NCBI RefSeq assembly: GCF_014196255.1
Contig: NZ_JACIDH010000007.1
Coordinates: 1-64,000, forward strand
Reading direction: 5' to 3'
Source of the DNA: Sphingomonas pseudosanguinis
GTDB taxonomy: Bacteria > Pseudomonadota > Alphaproteobacteria > Sphingomonadales > Sphingomonadaceae
Length of the DNA stretch: 64,000 nt
Under the pieces are notes generated by a model. The model was given only the letters and a program-made list of their open reading frames with translations. It had not been told where the DNA came from and searched no databases. Below are positions 19,775-29,300 of the stretch, one piece after another (the stretch's first letter is position 1; each line of letters starts with the position of its first letter). Made by a program: the position numbers and the translations under genes.

Positions 19775-21921
19775 GCCCCGCCACCCTGTCCGCCGCACCA
19801 CCGACCGATCCCTTCGCCTGGATCGACATGCTCGGCCAGGTCGCGCGTCATTTCCGCATGCCCTTCGCCGAGCAGCGCGCCCGCCTGACCACGCTTTGGC
19901 AGGGTGGCGGCGACGAGGAGACGCGGGTCCGCGCGCTCGCCCGCGCCTCCGGCCTGTCGGTCCGCTTCGTCGCGCCCAGCGCGATCCGGCTGACGAGCTG
20001 GCGGCTGCCGGTCATCGCCTGCCTGAACGACGGCGAACTGGCGCTGATCACCGCAATCGATGCCGATGGCGAGGCGATCTTCTCGGTCGCGGGCGAAGGC
20101 GGATCGCCGGTGCAGCGCCCGCTATCCGCCCTGGTCGAACAGACCCGGCTGTTTGTCGTCCCCCGCCCCGCCCGCTCGGCGACCGACATCCGCGTCGACA
20201 GCTATATCCGCCCCTTCGAGCAGCATTGGCTGCGTACCCTGCTGTTGCAGGATGCCAAGGGTTATGGCCATGTCGCCATCGCCTCGGTCGTCACCAACTG
20301 CCTGGGGCTGGCGGGCGTGCTGTTCTCGATGCAGGTTTATGACCGGGTGGTTCCCGCCCAGTCGATGCCGACGCTCTACATTCTGTTCCTGGGCGTGATC
20401 CTGGCGACGGGGTTCGACTTCGTGCTGCGGCGGTTGCGGGTCAGCATCACCGACATTCTCGGCAAGCGCGCCGACCTGCGGCTGTCGGACCGGGTCTTCG
20501 GCCATGCGCTGCGCGTTCGCAACCGGGCGCGGCCGACCTCGACGGGGACCTTCATCGCGCAGCTCCGCGATCTGGACCAGGTGCGCGATATGCTGACCTC
20601 GACCACGGTCGCGGCGATCGCCGACCTGCCCTTCTTCATCCTGTTCCTGGTCATCCTGGCCTTCATCGGCGGCGCGCTGGCGCTGGTGCCGGTGGTCGCG
20701 CTCGTCGCCCTGCTGCTGCCCAGCCTGCTCGCCCAGCGCCGGTTGCGCGCGCATGCCACGGAGTCGATGCGCGAAACCTCGCTGCGCAACGCCCTGCTGG
20801 TCGAGGCGGTGCAGGGGATCGAGGACATCAAGACGCTGCAGGCCGAGGAACGCTTCCAGCGCCAGTGGAACCATTGCAACGCGGTGGCGGGCGAGGCGCA
20901 GCTGCGGCTGCGCGGCCTGACCGCCAGCCTGTCGACCTGGGCGCAGAGCGTGCAGAACGCGGTCTATGCCACCGTCATCTTCGTCGGCGCGCCGATGGTG
21001 ATCGCGGGCGACATCACGACCGGCGCGCTGGTCGCCACCTCGATGCTGGCCAGCCGGATGATGGCGCCGATGGGCCAGGTGTCGCACCTGCTCGGCCGCT
21101 ATCAGCATGCCAAGGTCGCGGCGGGCAGCCTGGACCAGATCATGGGCCTGCCGGTCGACAACCCCGATGCCGAGCATCGCATCCCCCTGCCCTCGGTCAG
21201 CGGCCGCTTCGCGCTTCGCTCGGCGGTGTTCGGCTATGCCGATCCCAACGCCCCGCCCGCGCTGACCGTGCCGCAACTGGAGATCGCGGCGGGCGAGAAG
21301 GTCGCGCTGCTGGGCCGCAACGGCGCGGGCAAGTCGACGCTGCTCCAGGGCCTGTCGGGGATGCTCCAGCCGCTGGCGGGCGAGGTGCTGCTCGACGACC
21401 TGACGCTGCATCAGATCGACCCCGCCGATGTCCGCCGCGACGTCGCCCTACTGACCCAGAACAGCCGGCTGTTCCACGGCACCTTGCGCGAGAACCTGAC
21501 CATGGGCGCACCGATGGCGTCCAACGAGGAAATCATCCGTGCGCTCGACATGGTGGGAGCGATCGACTTCGTCCGCCGCCTGCGCAACGGGCTGGAGCAT
21601 GTCGTGCTGGAGGGCGGGCTGGGCCTGTCCGGTGGCCAGCAACAGGCGTTGTTGCTCGCCCGGCTGCTGATCCGCCAGCCCCAGGTCATGCTGCTCGACG
21701 AGCCGACGGCGGCGATGGACGAAACCTCCGAGCGGCTGTTCATCGACCGTTTCCGCGACTGGAGCCGGGATCGCACCATCGTCGTCGCCACACACCGGAT
21801 GCGCGTCCTCGATCTGGTCGACCGGATCATTGTCATCGATAATGGCCAGATCCTGCTCGACAAGTCCAAGGCCGCGGCGCTCGAGACGCTACGCGGTGGT
21901 GGACGGAGCCAGGCGGCATGA
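19771..21921 (+). CDS. Type I secretion ABC transporter, LapB/HlyB class
   Basis: This 716-residue inner-membrane exporter should power adhesin secretion. The N-terminal ~125 residues resemble the C39-like domain of HlyB/LapB transporters but lack the catalytic Cys, so they would bind substrate, not cleave it. A six-helix membrane domain follows (~160-440, including the LPFFILFLVILAFIGG segment). The nucleotide-binding domain has Walker A GRNGAGKS (~514-521), signature LSGGQQQ, Walker B VMLLDEPTA and the switch histidine in ATHRM. It starts with GTG overlapping the tolC-like stop, and its own stop overlaps the next gene by four bases (ATGA), so the three genes are translationally coupled. Confidence 0.94.
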   Translation: MSPATLSAAPPTDPFAWIDMLGQVARHFRMPFAEQRARLTTLWQGGGDEETRVRALARASGLSVRFVAPSAIRLTSWRLPVIACLNDGELALITAIDADGEAIFSVAGEGGSPVQRPLSALVEQTRLFVVPRPARSATDIRVDSYIRPFEQHWLRTLLLQDAKGYGHVAIASVVTNCLGLAGVLFSMQVYDRVVPAQSMPTLYILFLGVILATGFDFVLRRLRVSITDILGKRADLRLSDRVFGHALRVRNRARPTSTGTFIAQLRDLDQVRDMLTSTTVAAIADLPFFILFLVILAFIGGALALVPVVALVALLLPSLLAQRRLRAHATESMRETSLRNALLVEAVQGIEDIKTLQAEERFQRQWNHCNAVAGEAQLRLRGLTASLSTWAQSVQNAVYATVIFVGAPMVIAGDITTGALVATSMLASRMMAPMGQVSHLLGRYQHAKVAAGSLDQIMGLPVDNPDAEHRIPLPSVSGRFALRSAVFGYADPNAPPALTVPQLEIAAGEKVALLGRNGAGKSTLLQGLSGMLQPLAGEVLLDDLTLHQIDPADVRRDVALLTQNSRLFHGTLRENLTMGAPMASNEEIIRALDMVGAIDFVRRLRNGLEHVVLEGGLGLSGGQQQALLLARLLIRQPQVMLLDEPTAAMDETSERLFIDRFRDWSRDRTIVVATHRMRVLDLVDRIIVIDNGQILLDKSKAAALETLRGGGRSQAA

Positions 21922-23105
21922 GCGCGCTGACCGCCCCCGCCGATCTGCCCTTCGCCGATGAGGGCGGCGCGCCGCTGCTCGCGGCCAAGCGGATGACCTG
22001 GGTGCTGACCGCGCTGTTCGTCGTCGCGCTCGGCTGGGCCTGGTTCGCGACGCTCGACGAAGTCGCGACGGGCAGCGGCAAGGTGGTGCCGACCAGCCGC
22101 GAACAGGTGCTGCAATCGCTGGAGGGCGGCATCCTCGCCAAGATGCTGGTGCGCCAGGACGATATCGTGAAGCCGGGCCAGATCCTCGCCCAGCTCGACC
22201 CGACCCAGGCCGGATCGACCGTCGAGGAAAGCGCCGCCAAATACCGCGCCGCGCTGGCCGCACAGGCGCGGTTGCAAGCCGAGGTGAACGGTACGCCCCT
22301 TACCTTCTCCCCCGAACTCGCCGCCTTCCCCGATCTGAAGGCCGAGCAACAGCGGCTCTACAATGCCCGGCGCAGCAGCCTGTCCAGCTCGATCGGGCTG
22401 ATCGACGAATCGCTGGCGCTGATCGGGCGTGAGGTCGGCATCGGCGAGTCGCTGATCCAGGTCGGGGCCGCCAGCAATGTCGAGGTGCTGCGCCTGAAGC
22501 GCCAGCGCGCCGAGCTGGACCTGAAGAAATCCGACCTGCGCTCGCAATATATCGTCGAGGCGCGGCAGGATCTGGCCAAGGTCAGCGAGGAGGTCGAGGC
22601 GCTGGCGCCCGTGGTGCGCGGCCGGTCTGATACGCTCAGCCGCCTGACCCTGCGCTCGCCGGTGCGCGGCGTGGTCAAGAATATCGAGGTGTCGACGATC
22701 GGCGGCGTCATCCCGCCCAACGGCAAGATCATGGAGATCGTGCCGCTCGACGAACGCCTGCTGGTCGAGGCGCGGATGTCGCCGCGCGACATCGCCTTCA
22801 TCCGCCCCGGCCAGCGCGCCAGCGTCAAGATCACCGCATACGACTATGCGATCTATGGCGGGCTGGAGGGGCAGGTCAGCAGCATCTCGCCCGACACCAT
22901 CCGCGACGAGGTGAATCCGGACGTCTATTATTACCGCGTCTTCATCCGCACCCGGTCGGACTCGCTGGTCAACAAGGCGGGCAAGCGCTTCCCGATCGTG
23001 CCCGGCATGATCGCCACCGCCGACATCCACACCGGCAGCAAGACCGTGCTGCAATATCTCCTGAAACCGCTCAACCGCGCACGCGAAGCGATGCGCGAGC
23101 GATGA
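21918..23105 (+). CDS. HlyD-family type I secretion adaptor (LapC-like)
   Basis: This 395-residue periplasmic adaptor should join the ABC transporter to the TolC-like channel. One membrane helix (~28-46, WVLTALFVVALGWAWFA) is followed by the barrel-sandwich half-motif GSGKVVP and QSLEGGILAKMLV, a long alpha-helical hairpin (~110-230), the second lipoyl half SPVRGVVKNI and a C-terminal beta domain ending near GMIATADI-HTG. It closes the tolC-ABC-hlyD operon. Neighbouring order (adhesin, tolC, ABC, hlyD) makes the adhesin the likely substrate. No lapD or lapG homologue lies in the window. Confidence 0.93.
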   Translation: MSALTAPADLPFADEGGAPLLAAKRMTWVLTALFVVALGWAWFATLDEVATGSGKVVPTSREQVLQSLEGGILAKMLVRQDDIVKPGQILAQLDPTQAGSTVEESAAKYRAALAAQARLQAEVNGTPLTFSPELAAFPDLKAEQQRLYNARRSSLSSSIGLIDESLALIGREVGIGESLIQVGAASNVEVLRLKRQRAELDLKKSDLRSQYIVEARQDLAKVSEEVEALAPVVRGRSDTLSRLTLRSPVRGVVKNIEVSTIGGVIPPNGKIMEIVPLDERLLVEARMSPRDIAFIRPGQRASVKITAYDYAIYGGLEGQVSSISPDTIRDEVNPDVYYYRVFIRTRSDSLVNKAGKRFPIVPGMIATADIHTGSKTVLQYLLKPLNRAREAMRER

Positions 23106-23183
23106 TCATGTTTTTCACCCACTCCCACGCCGCTCCCATCCCACGCCACATCCCGGGATTTGCCCCGGCATCAGCACAGGATC

Positions 23184-23651
23184 ATGCCCATGCCCAAGAG
23201 TAGCGCCATCCGCTATTTCCCCCCGGCCTCGACACGGAGTTACAGCGCGCAACCGGCCGCGCGGGACAACAAGCCCACCCTGCTCGACCTGGCGCGCCAG
23301 ACCCAGGCGATGCGCGCCAATGTCGCACAATTCTTCCCCCGCGACGTGTTCCGCGATTCCGCCTGGGACATGATGCTGGAGCTGTTCATCGCCGAGCAGC
23401 AGGCAAAGCCACTCTGCGTCAAGGAGTTGATCCTGGTATCGGGCGAAAGCTCGACCAGCGCGCTGCGGCGGATCGACCGGCTGGAGGAATCCAACCTCCT
23501 CCGCCGCCGCACCGACCCGACCGACCACCGCCGCCTGATCGTCAGCCTGACCCAGCGCGGCACCGACGCGATGACCGCGATGCTGCGCCACCTCTATCTG
23601 ACGATGAGCGACGAACCCATCGGCGGACAGCGGACCGGCAAGCCGGATTGA
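23184..23651 (+). CDS. MarR-like winged-helix transcriptional regulator
   Basis: The 155-residue protein has a central winged helix-turn-helix of MarR type. The pattern VKELILVSGESSTSALRRIDRLEE-like (about residues 80-103) is the helix-turn-helix, followed by the wing LLRRR-DPTDHRR-LIVSLT, which strongly resembles the MarR DxRR wing. The N-terminal 50 residues are poorly ordered and family-unlike. It follows the secretion operon by 78 bases on the same strand, so it may control the adhesin locus, but no operator was recognised. Two ATG codons six bases apart (23184, 23190) could start it; the AGG at 23178-23180 favours either only weakly. Confidence 0.8.
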   Translation: MPMPKSSAIRYFPPASTRSYSAQPAARDNKPTLLDLARQTQAMRANVAQFFPRDVFRDSAWDMMLELFIAEQQAKPLCVKELILVSGESSTSALRRIDRLEESNLLRRRTDPTDHRRLIVSLTQRGTDAMTAMLRHLYLTMSDEPIGGQRTGKPD

Positions 23652-23663
23652 GCCAATCCCATT

Positions 23664-23806
23664 CCTCCCCTGCAAGGGGAGGTGGCAGGCCAAAGGCCTG
23701 ACGGAGGGGTGTCACCGTTCGCAAGGTCGGACTTTCCTCGCGACCGGGTACACCCCTCCACCATGCTTCGCATGGTCCCCCTCCCCTTGCAGGGGAGGAA
23801 TGGAGG
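23664..23806. repeat. Intergenic composite inverted repeat between convergent genes
   Basis: The sequence begins CCTCCCCTGCAAGGGGAGGTGGCAGGCC and ends CCACCATGCTTCGCATGGTCCCCCTCCCCTTGCAGGGGAGG. The outer arms are mirror images, so the whole element is one large imperfect palindrome around a central spacer. It repeats the module order seen at 2400-2532. It sits between the ends of the MarR-like gene and the DUF2891 gene, where it may serve as a two-way transcript end. Confidence 0.75.
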
Positions 23807-23810
23807 AACG

Positions 23811-24803
23811 TTACGCCGCCAGCGCCAGCAGGGCGAAGGTGGCGAGCCAATGCTCGCCCATATAGTTGTCGCCGATATGCGGCAGGCTGGCGGCAAGGTG
23901 ATCGGCCGCCGCCGTCTCGGCGCGGGCCGCGACGGGATGATCCGGCCCCAGCTTGGCCGCGATCGTCCGCCAGCACCACGCACGGCTGAGGTTCAGTCCG
24001 TCGAGATGCGCGATCTTGCCGTCGTTACGGTCGGAGACGATCGCGGGGGTGAACAGCGTGACCGGCTCGCCCTGCCCGACGCGCGGAAGGAAGCCGTCGA
24101 ACCACGCGCGAAACGCCGCGTCGTCGAGCACCCGGCTCATCACCAGCGCTTCGGTCAGCGCGGGCGACAGGAACTCGTCGCCACCCGGCTCCCACGCCTG
24201 GCAATCGCAGTCCTTCGCAAACCAGCCGGGCACGACATCGGCGATCAGCGCGCGTAGTTCCTCGTCACGCCCCTCGGCCCAGTCCCATGCCAGCGTCAGC
24301 GCGAAGCCCGTGTTGAAATGCGTCCCCACCCGCAGCGGATAGGTCAGGCGCGGCAGGAAGCCGCGGAACCGCGCCGCCAGAAACCTTGCCAAGGGTTCCA
24401 GCGCGTCGGCCCAGCCCGCATCATGCCGGCTCGCCTCGTCATGCAGCGCGAGCAGCCAGGCCCAGCCATAGGGCCGTTCGAACCCGCCGGCGCTGGGGCG
24501 TTGGATATAGGCGATCTCGGCGGCGATCTTGTCCGGCACCAGTATCGCATCGGCCCGCGCGCGCACTTCGGCGACGACGGGCATGTCGGGATAAAGGCGG
24601 ATCAGGCGCAGGAGCTGCCACCAGCCATGAACGCAGCTATGCCAGTCGAAGCTGCCATAGAAGACGGGATGCAGCTCGGCGGGTGTCCGCGCGTCCTCCG
24701 GCCCGTCCAGCGCGTGGCTGAGATGATTGGGATATTCGCGCCCGACATGCCCCAGCGTCATGGTGGCGAACATCTGCGCGGTGGCTTGGTCCAATCGGGT
24801 CAC
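23811..24803 (-). CDS. DUF2891 family protein, cytosolic, function unknown
   Basis: The 330-residue protein belongs to the DUF2891 family, whose fold is expected to be an alpha/alpha barrel. Conserved-looking motifs are EYPNHLSH (~19-26), a FDWHSCVHGWWQ block (~49-60), RPYGWAWLLALH, GTHFNTGFAL and the C-terminal GEHWLATFA. The His, Trp and Glu residues suggest a sugar- or amide-acting enzyme, but no activity is established here. It starts with GTG, overlapping the DUF979 stop by four bases (GTGA), so it is translationally coupled to the putative transporter and 5-oxoprolinase genes. By association it may act on a 5-oxoproline-containing compound; this is inference. Confidence 0.82.
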   Translation of the reverse strand: MTRLDQATAQMFATMTLGHVGREYPNHLSHALDGPEDARTPAELHPVFYGSFDWHSCVHGWWQLLRLIRLYPDMPVVAEVRARADAILVPDKIAAEIAYIQRPSAGGFERPYGWAWLLALHDEASRHDAGWADALEPLARFLAARFRGFLPRLTYPLRVGTHFNTGFALTLAWDWAEGRDEELRALIADVVPGWFAKDCDCQAWEPGGDEFLSPALTEALVMSRVLDDAAFRAWFDGFLPRVGQGEPVTLFTPAIVSDRNDGKIAHLDGLNLSRAWCWRTIAAKLGPDHPVAARAETAAADHLAASLPHIGDNYMGEHWLATFALLALAA

Positions 24804-25705
24804 GCGATCATTCCGTAGAGCAGGAGGATGTTGAAGACGAGCAGCAGGAGCGCGGTCGGCGCCTGCGCGCGAATGACGCCATATTTGTCCTTCAACCCCA
24901 GCAGCGCGGCGGGCAACAGGTTGAAGTTCGCGGCCATCGGGGTCAGCAGCGTCCCGCAGAACCCCGCCAGCATCCCCACCGCCGCGACGATCGCGGGATC
25001 GCCGCCGGCACGCTGGACCAGGAGTGGCACGCCCACCGCCGCCGCCATCACCGGAAAGGCAGCGAAGGCATTGCCCATGACGATGGTGAACAGCGCCATG
25101 CCCAGCGCATAGGCCAGCACCGCGCCTATCACGCTGCCCGCCGGGATGATCGTGCCGATCAGCATGCCGACCACCTGCCCCACCCCGGCCAGCGCGAAGA
25201 CCGCGCCCAGGCTCGCGAGCAGCTGCGGCATCACCGCCACCCAGCCGATATCGTCGATCAGTCCACGCCCGGCGACGAACGGCTCGGCCGGCTTCGCCTG
25301 GAGCAGCGTACGGCACAGGATCAGCGCGATGATCGTCCCGAAGGTCAGCGCGACCAGCGTCGCCTGTTTGGGGTCGACCAGCGCGGGCACCTGCTTGAAC
25401 GCCAGCGTGCCGAGCAAGGCGACCGCCGGCACGATCAATGCGGGCGCGAAGACCTTCGCGCCGTGACGATCCCTTGCCGGCTCCACCGGCTCGGCACGGC
25501 GCATCCGCCCCGACGCGGCGATCGCCACCAGTGCCAGGACGAGCACGCCATTGCCGACATCGCCCAGCCAGTCGCCGGCCAGGAAGGACAGCGCAATCAG
25601 CCCATGAAACGCGCCATTGGCCCAGCGCCGGTCGCGCAGGCCGAGCCCGGCAAAGATCGCGAACAGGATGCCGACGACGCCGTAGACCAAGTTCAGCCCG
25701 ATCAC
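24800..25705 (-). CDS. DUF979 family membrane protein, putative 5-oxoproline transporter subunit
   Basis: The 301-residue product is almost entirely hydrophobic, with about eight to nine membrane segments, for example LVYGVVGILFAIFAGLGL near the start and TALLLLVFNILLLYGMIA at the end. Glycine-rich re-entrant-like stretches such as GMLIGTIIPAGSVIGA and AAVGMLAGFCGTLLTPMAANFNL are typical of permeases. DUF979 genes are commonly found beside DUF969 genes and pyroglutamyl-peptidase genes, so a two-part carrier for 5-oxoproline is likely, though transport itself is inference. It starts with GTG, overlapping the DUF969 stop by four bases; an open frame continues upstream but without membrane-protein character. 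Confidence 0.85.
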   Translation of the reverse strand: MIGLNLVYGVVGILFAIFAGLGLRDRRWANGAFHGLIALSFLAGDWLGDVGNGVLVLALVAIAASGRMRRAEPVEPARDRHGAKVFAPALIVPAVALLGTLAFKQVPALVDPKQATLVALTFGTIIALILCRTLLQAKPAEPFVAGRGLIDDIGWVAVMPQLLASLGAVFALAGVGQVVGMLIGTIIPAGSVIGAVLAYALGMALFTIVMGNAFAAFPVMAAAVGVPLLVQRAGGDPAIVAAVGMLAGFCGTLLTPMAANFNLLPAALLGLKDKYGVIRAQAPTALLLLVFNILLLYGMIA

Positions 25706-26382
25706 CGGCCCGCTCCCCGCTCCCCGGCGCGCCGTGCCAGCCGCCGGTCGAGCAATAATAATCGCGCGCCATGGATGACGAACGCCGCGATCGCGGTCGG
25801 GATCGCCCAGATCGACAGCTGGAACGGCTCCAGATGGATGCCATAGCCGTCGAGCACGCCCTTCATCAGCAGGATCGATCCGATCGCGATGAAGATGTCC
25901 TCGCCGAAGAACAGACCCACCGTATCGGTCGCCGCCGCCATCGCCTTGACCTTTTCGGCGGTCTCGGCGCTGCCGTCGCCCTGGCGCTCGGCGGCGGCCT
26001 CGGCCATCGGCGCGACCAGCGGGCGCACCGTCTGCGCCGGTCCCGCGACCGAGGTCAGGCCCAGCGCCGCCATCACCTGGCGGAAGAGCAGATAGCCGAT
26101 CAGCAACCGCCCGGTCGTCGCACCGCGCAGGCCCGCGACCAGCGCCCGTGCGCGTTCCTGCAACCCCCGCCGCTCCAGCAGCGCGATGACCGGCAGGATC
26201 ATATAGACGGCAGTGACATAGCGCGTTTCGTTGAAGGCATGGCCGAAGGTCGCCAGCACCCGTACCGGATCGAGTCCCGCGGCAAGCCCCGTGACCGCCG
26301 CCGACACGATGATGACCAGCAGCGGATGCGCGCGCAGCAGAAAGCCGCCGGCGATGACGACGATCCCCGCGAGCACCCACAT
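25702..26382 (-). CDS. DUF969 family membrane protein, putative 5-oxoproline transporter subunit
   Basis: This 226-residue membrane protein matches DUF969. Helices include WVLAGIVVIAGGFLL at the N-terminus, the PLLVIIVSAAVTGLAAGL segment and a C-terminal FQLSIWAIPTAIAAFVIHGARLLLL. Between them lies a conserved soluble-looking stretch with SVAGPAQTVRPLVAPMAEAAAE and the FFGEDIFIAIGSILLMKG motif. It is the usual partner of DUF979, which follows with a four-base overlap. Its ATG shares one base with the stop of the 5-oxoprolinase gene upstream. The tight coupling suggests that uptake and hydrolysis of 5-oxoproline are made together. Confidence 0.86.
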   Translation of the reverse strand: MWVLAGIVVIAGGFLLRAHPLLVIIVSAAVTGLAAGLDPVRVLATFGHAFNETRYVTAVYMILPVIALLERRGLQERARALVAGLRGATTGRLLIGYLLFRQVMAALGLTSVAGPAQTVRPLVAPMAEAAAERQGDGSAETAEKVKAMAAATDTVGLFFGEDIFIAIGSILLMKGVLDGYGIHLEPFQLSIWAIPTAIAAFVIHGARLLLLDRRLARRAGERGAGR

Positions 26383-29300
26383 CAGCGGCTGCCCTCGCCA
26401 TAACCGCCGCCGCCCGGCGTCTCGATCACCAGCACGTCGCCCACGCCCATGTCGATCCGCGCGGTGGAAGCGAGCGGTTCGATGCCGCCATCCGCCCGCT
26501 CGACGCGGTTGACACCCACCCGTCCGTCCGCGCCCCCGGCCAGTCCGAAGGGCGCAACGATCCGCCGATTGCTGAGAATACCGGCGCGCAAGGGCCGCAG
26601 GAAACGCAGGTGGCGGACCGTCCCGTCGCCGCCGCTTTGTGCCCCCGCCCCGCCCGATCCGCGCCGGATCGCGAATTGTTCGAGCAGCACCGGATAGCGC
26701 GTCTCGAGTATCTCGGGATCGGTCAGCCGGCTGTTGGTCATGTGCGTCTGGATCGCGTCGGCCCCGTCATGCCCCGGCCCCGCACCCGCCCCGCCGGCGA
26801 TGGTCTCATAATATTGATAGCTGTCGTCCCCGAAGGTCAGGTTGTTCATCGTCCCCTGGCTGCCCGCCATCGCCCCCAGCGCGCCGAGCAGCGCGTCGGT
26901 GACGACCTGGCTGACCTCGACATTGCCCGCGACCACGGCGGCGGGGGAGCGCGGGTTGAGCATCGATCCTTCGGGCACGATGATCCGGACCGGGCGCAGA
27001 AAGCCCTCGTTCAGCGGCACCGCCTCGTCGACCAGCAGGCGCAGGACATAGAGGACGGCGGCGCGGGTCACCGCCAGCGGCGCGTTGAAGTTGCTCGGCC
27101 GCTGTTCGCTCGTCCCGGTGAAGTCGATCACCGCGCTGCCCTCGGCCCGGTTCACCCGCACCGCCACCTCGACCGCCGCACCGTCGTCCAGCGCATAGCG
27201 GAAATGCCCGTCGGACAGCGTCGCGATCATCCGCCGCGCCATCGCCTCGGCATGCGCCTGGACATGCGCCATGTAGCGGATGACGACGCCTTGCCCCTGC
27301 TGCTTCGCCAGCTGGCGAAGCCCCTCCGCGCCGCGTGCGCAGGCGGCGACCTGCGCGGCGAGATCGGCGATGTTCTGGTCGATATTGCGCGCCGGATGGG
27401 GACCGCCGGCGAGCAGCTCGCGGATCGGCGCTTCGCGCAGAACCCCGTCCTCGACGATCAGCATGTCGTCGAACACCACGCCTTCGTCGGCCAGCGTCCG
27501 GCTGTCGGGCGGCATCGAGCCGGGCGTGGTGCCGCCGACATCGGCATGATGGCCGCGCGCCGCGACGAAATAGGCGGGCGTCCCGCCGCCGGCGAAGACC
27601 GGCATGATGACGGTGATGTCGGGCAGATGGGTGCCACCACGATAGGGATCGTTCAGCGCATAGACCTGCCCCTCGCGCATCGTGCCCGCGCGATTGGCGA
27701 TGACGGTGCGGATGCTCTCCCCCATCGATCCCAGATGCACCGGGATATGCGGCGCGTTGGCGACCAGCCCGCCCTCCGCGTCGAACAGCGCGCACGAGAA
27801 ATCCAGCCGCTCGCGGATATTGACCGAGGCGGCGCTGCGTTGCAGCGCGGCACCCATCTCCTCGGCGATGCCCATGAACAGGCCGGCGAAAATCTCCAGC
27901 CGCACCGGATCGACCGCATCGTCCGCCGCCCGTTCGACGCGCGCCTCGGCGCGTTCGAGGATCAGCGTGCCGTCGCTCAGCACCCGCGCGCGCCAGCCGG
28001 GTTCGACCACGACGGTCGACACTGGATCGAGGATCAGCGCGGGGCCCGTCACGACACCGTCCACCGCCAGTCCGTCGCGGCGATGAACCGGTACCTCGTG
28101 CATCGCACCGGCCAGATACATGGGCACGCGTGCCACCGGCGCGGCGGACTGCGCGGGCAAATCCGGCGCGGGCAGGTCCTGCCCGTCCTGCTCGGCGCTC
28201 GCCTCGACCCGCAACTGCTCGACGACCAGCGCGTCGTCGCCGACAAAGCCGAAACGCTGGCGATGCGCCGCCGCGAACGCCTCGGCCATCGCGTCCGGCG
28301 ATCCCCAGGGGACCGCGATCGTCTGGTCGTTGCGGGCATAGCGGAGCTGCGCCAGCGTCTCGATGCGGATCGCGTCGCCGGCCACGCCCTGCGCGGACAG
28401 CGCGGCGGTCGCGGCATCGCGCAAGTCGGCCAGCGCCGCGTTCAGCCCGCCATCGGCCAGCGGCAGCGCCACCGTCGCCTCACGCACCACGCTGCGCGCC
28501 GCCAGCCCGATGCCGACCGCCGACAAGACGCCGGCCAGCGGGTGGATCAACACCTGCTCCATGCCCAGCGCATCGGCGACCAGGCAGGCATGCTGCCCGC
28601 CCGCCCCGCCGAAACAGGCAAGCGCGTACGAGGCCGGGTCCTCGCCCCGCGCCACCGACACGGCGCGGATCGCGCGTGCCATGTTGGCGACCGCGATCGC
28701 GACCATCCCCTCGGCCGCCGCAAACCGGTCGAGCCGCTCGCCGGTCGTCGCCGCCACTTGGTCGAGCAGCGCGTCCAGCGCCGCCTCGGCCGCCTGCCGA
28801 TCGGGCGGCAGGTCGCGGTTCGGCCCGAACAGCGCGGGGAAATAATCGGGTTGCAGCTTGCCCAGCACCATGTTGCAGTCGGTCACGGTCAGCGGCCCGC
28901 CGCGCCGGTAACAGGCCGGCCCCGGATCGGCCCCCGCCGAGGCCGGGCCGACCAGCAGCCGCCCGCCATCGAAATGACAGATCGACCCGCCGCCCGCCGC
29001 GACCGTATCGATCCGCATCATCGGCACCGCGACGCGCACCCCCGCCAGTACCGCATCCGATCGCCGGTCATAGCTGCCCGCATAAAGCGACACGTCGGTC
29101 GAGGTGCCGCCCATGTCGAACCCGATGACCCGGTCGAACCCGGCCCCGCGCGCTGTGCGTGCCATGCCGACGATCCCGCCGGCGGGACCGGACAGCAGCG
29201 CGTCCTTGCCGCCGAACCGGTCGGCCGCGACCAGCCCGCCGCTCGACTGCATGAACAGCAAGCCACCGGCGGCAGCGTCACCCAGCGACGCCTCCAGCCC

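Noticed and set aside
20122-21411. Antisense frame of 429 codons over the ABC transporter gene
   Set aside because: It is opposite clear Walker motifs of the real gene and has shadow-like composition rich in Gln, Arg and His.
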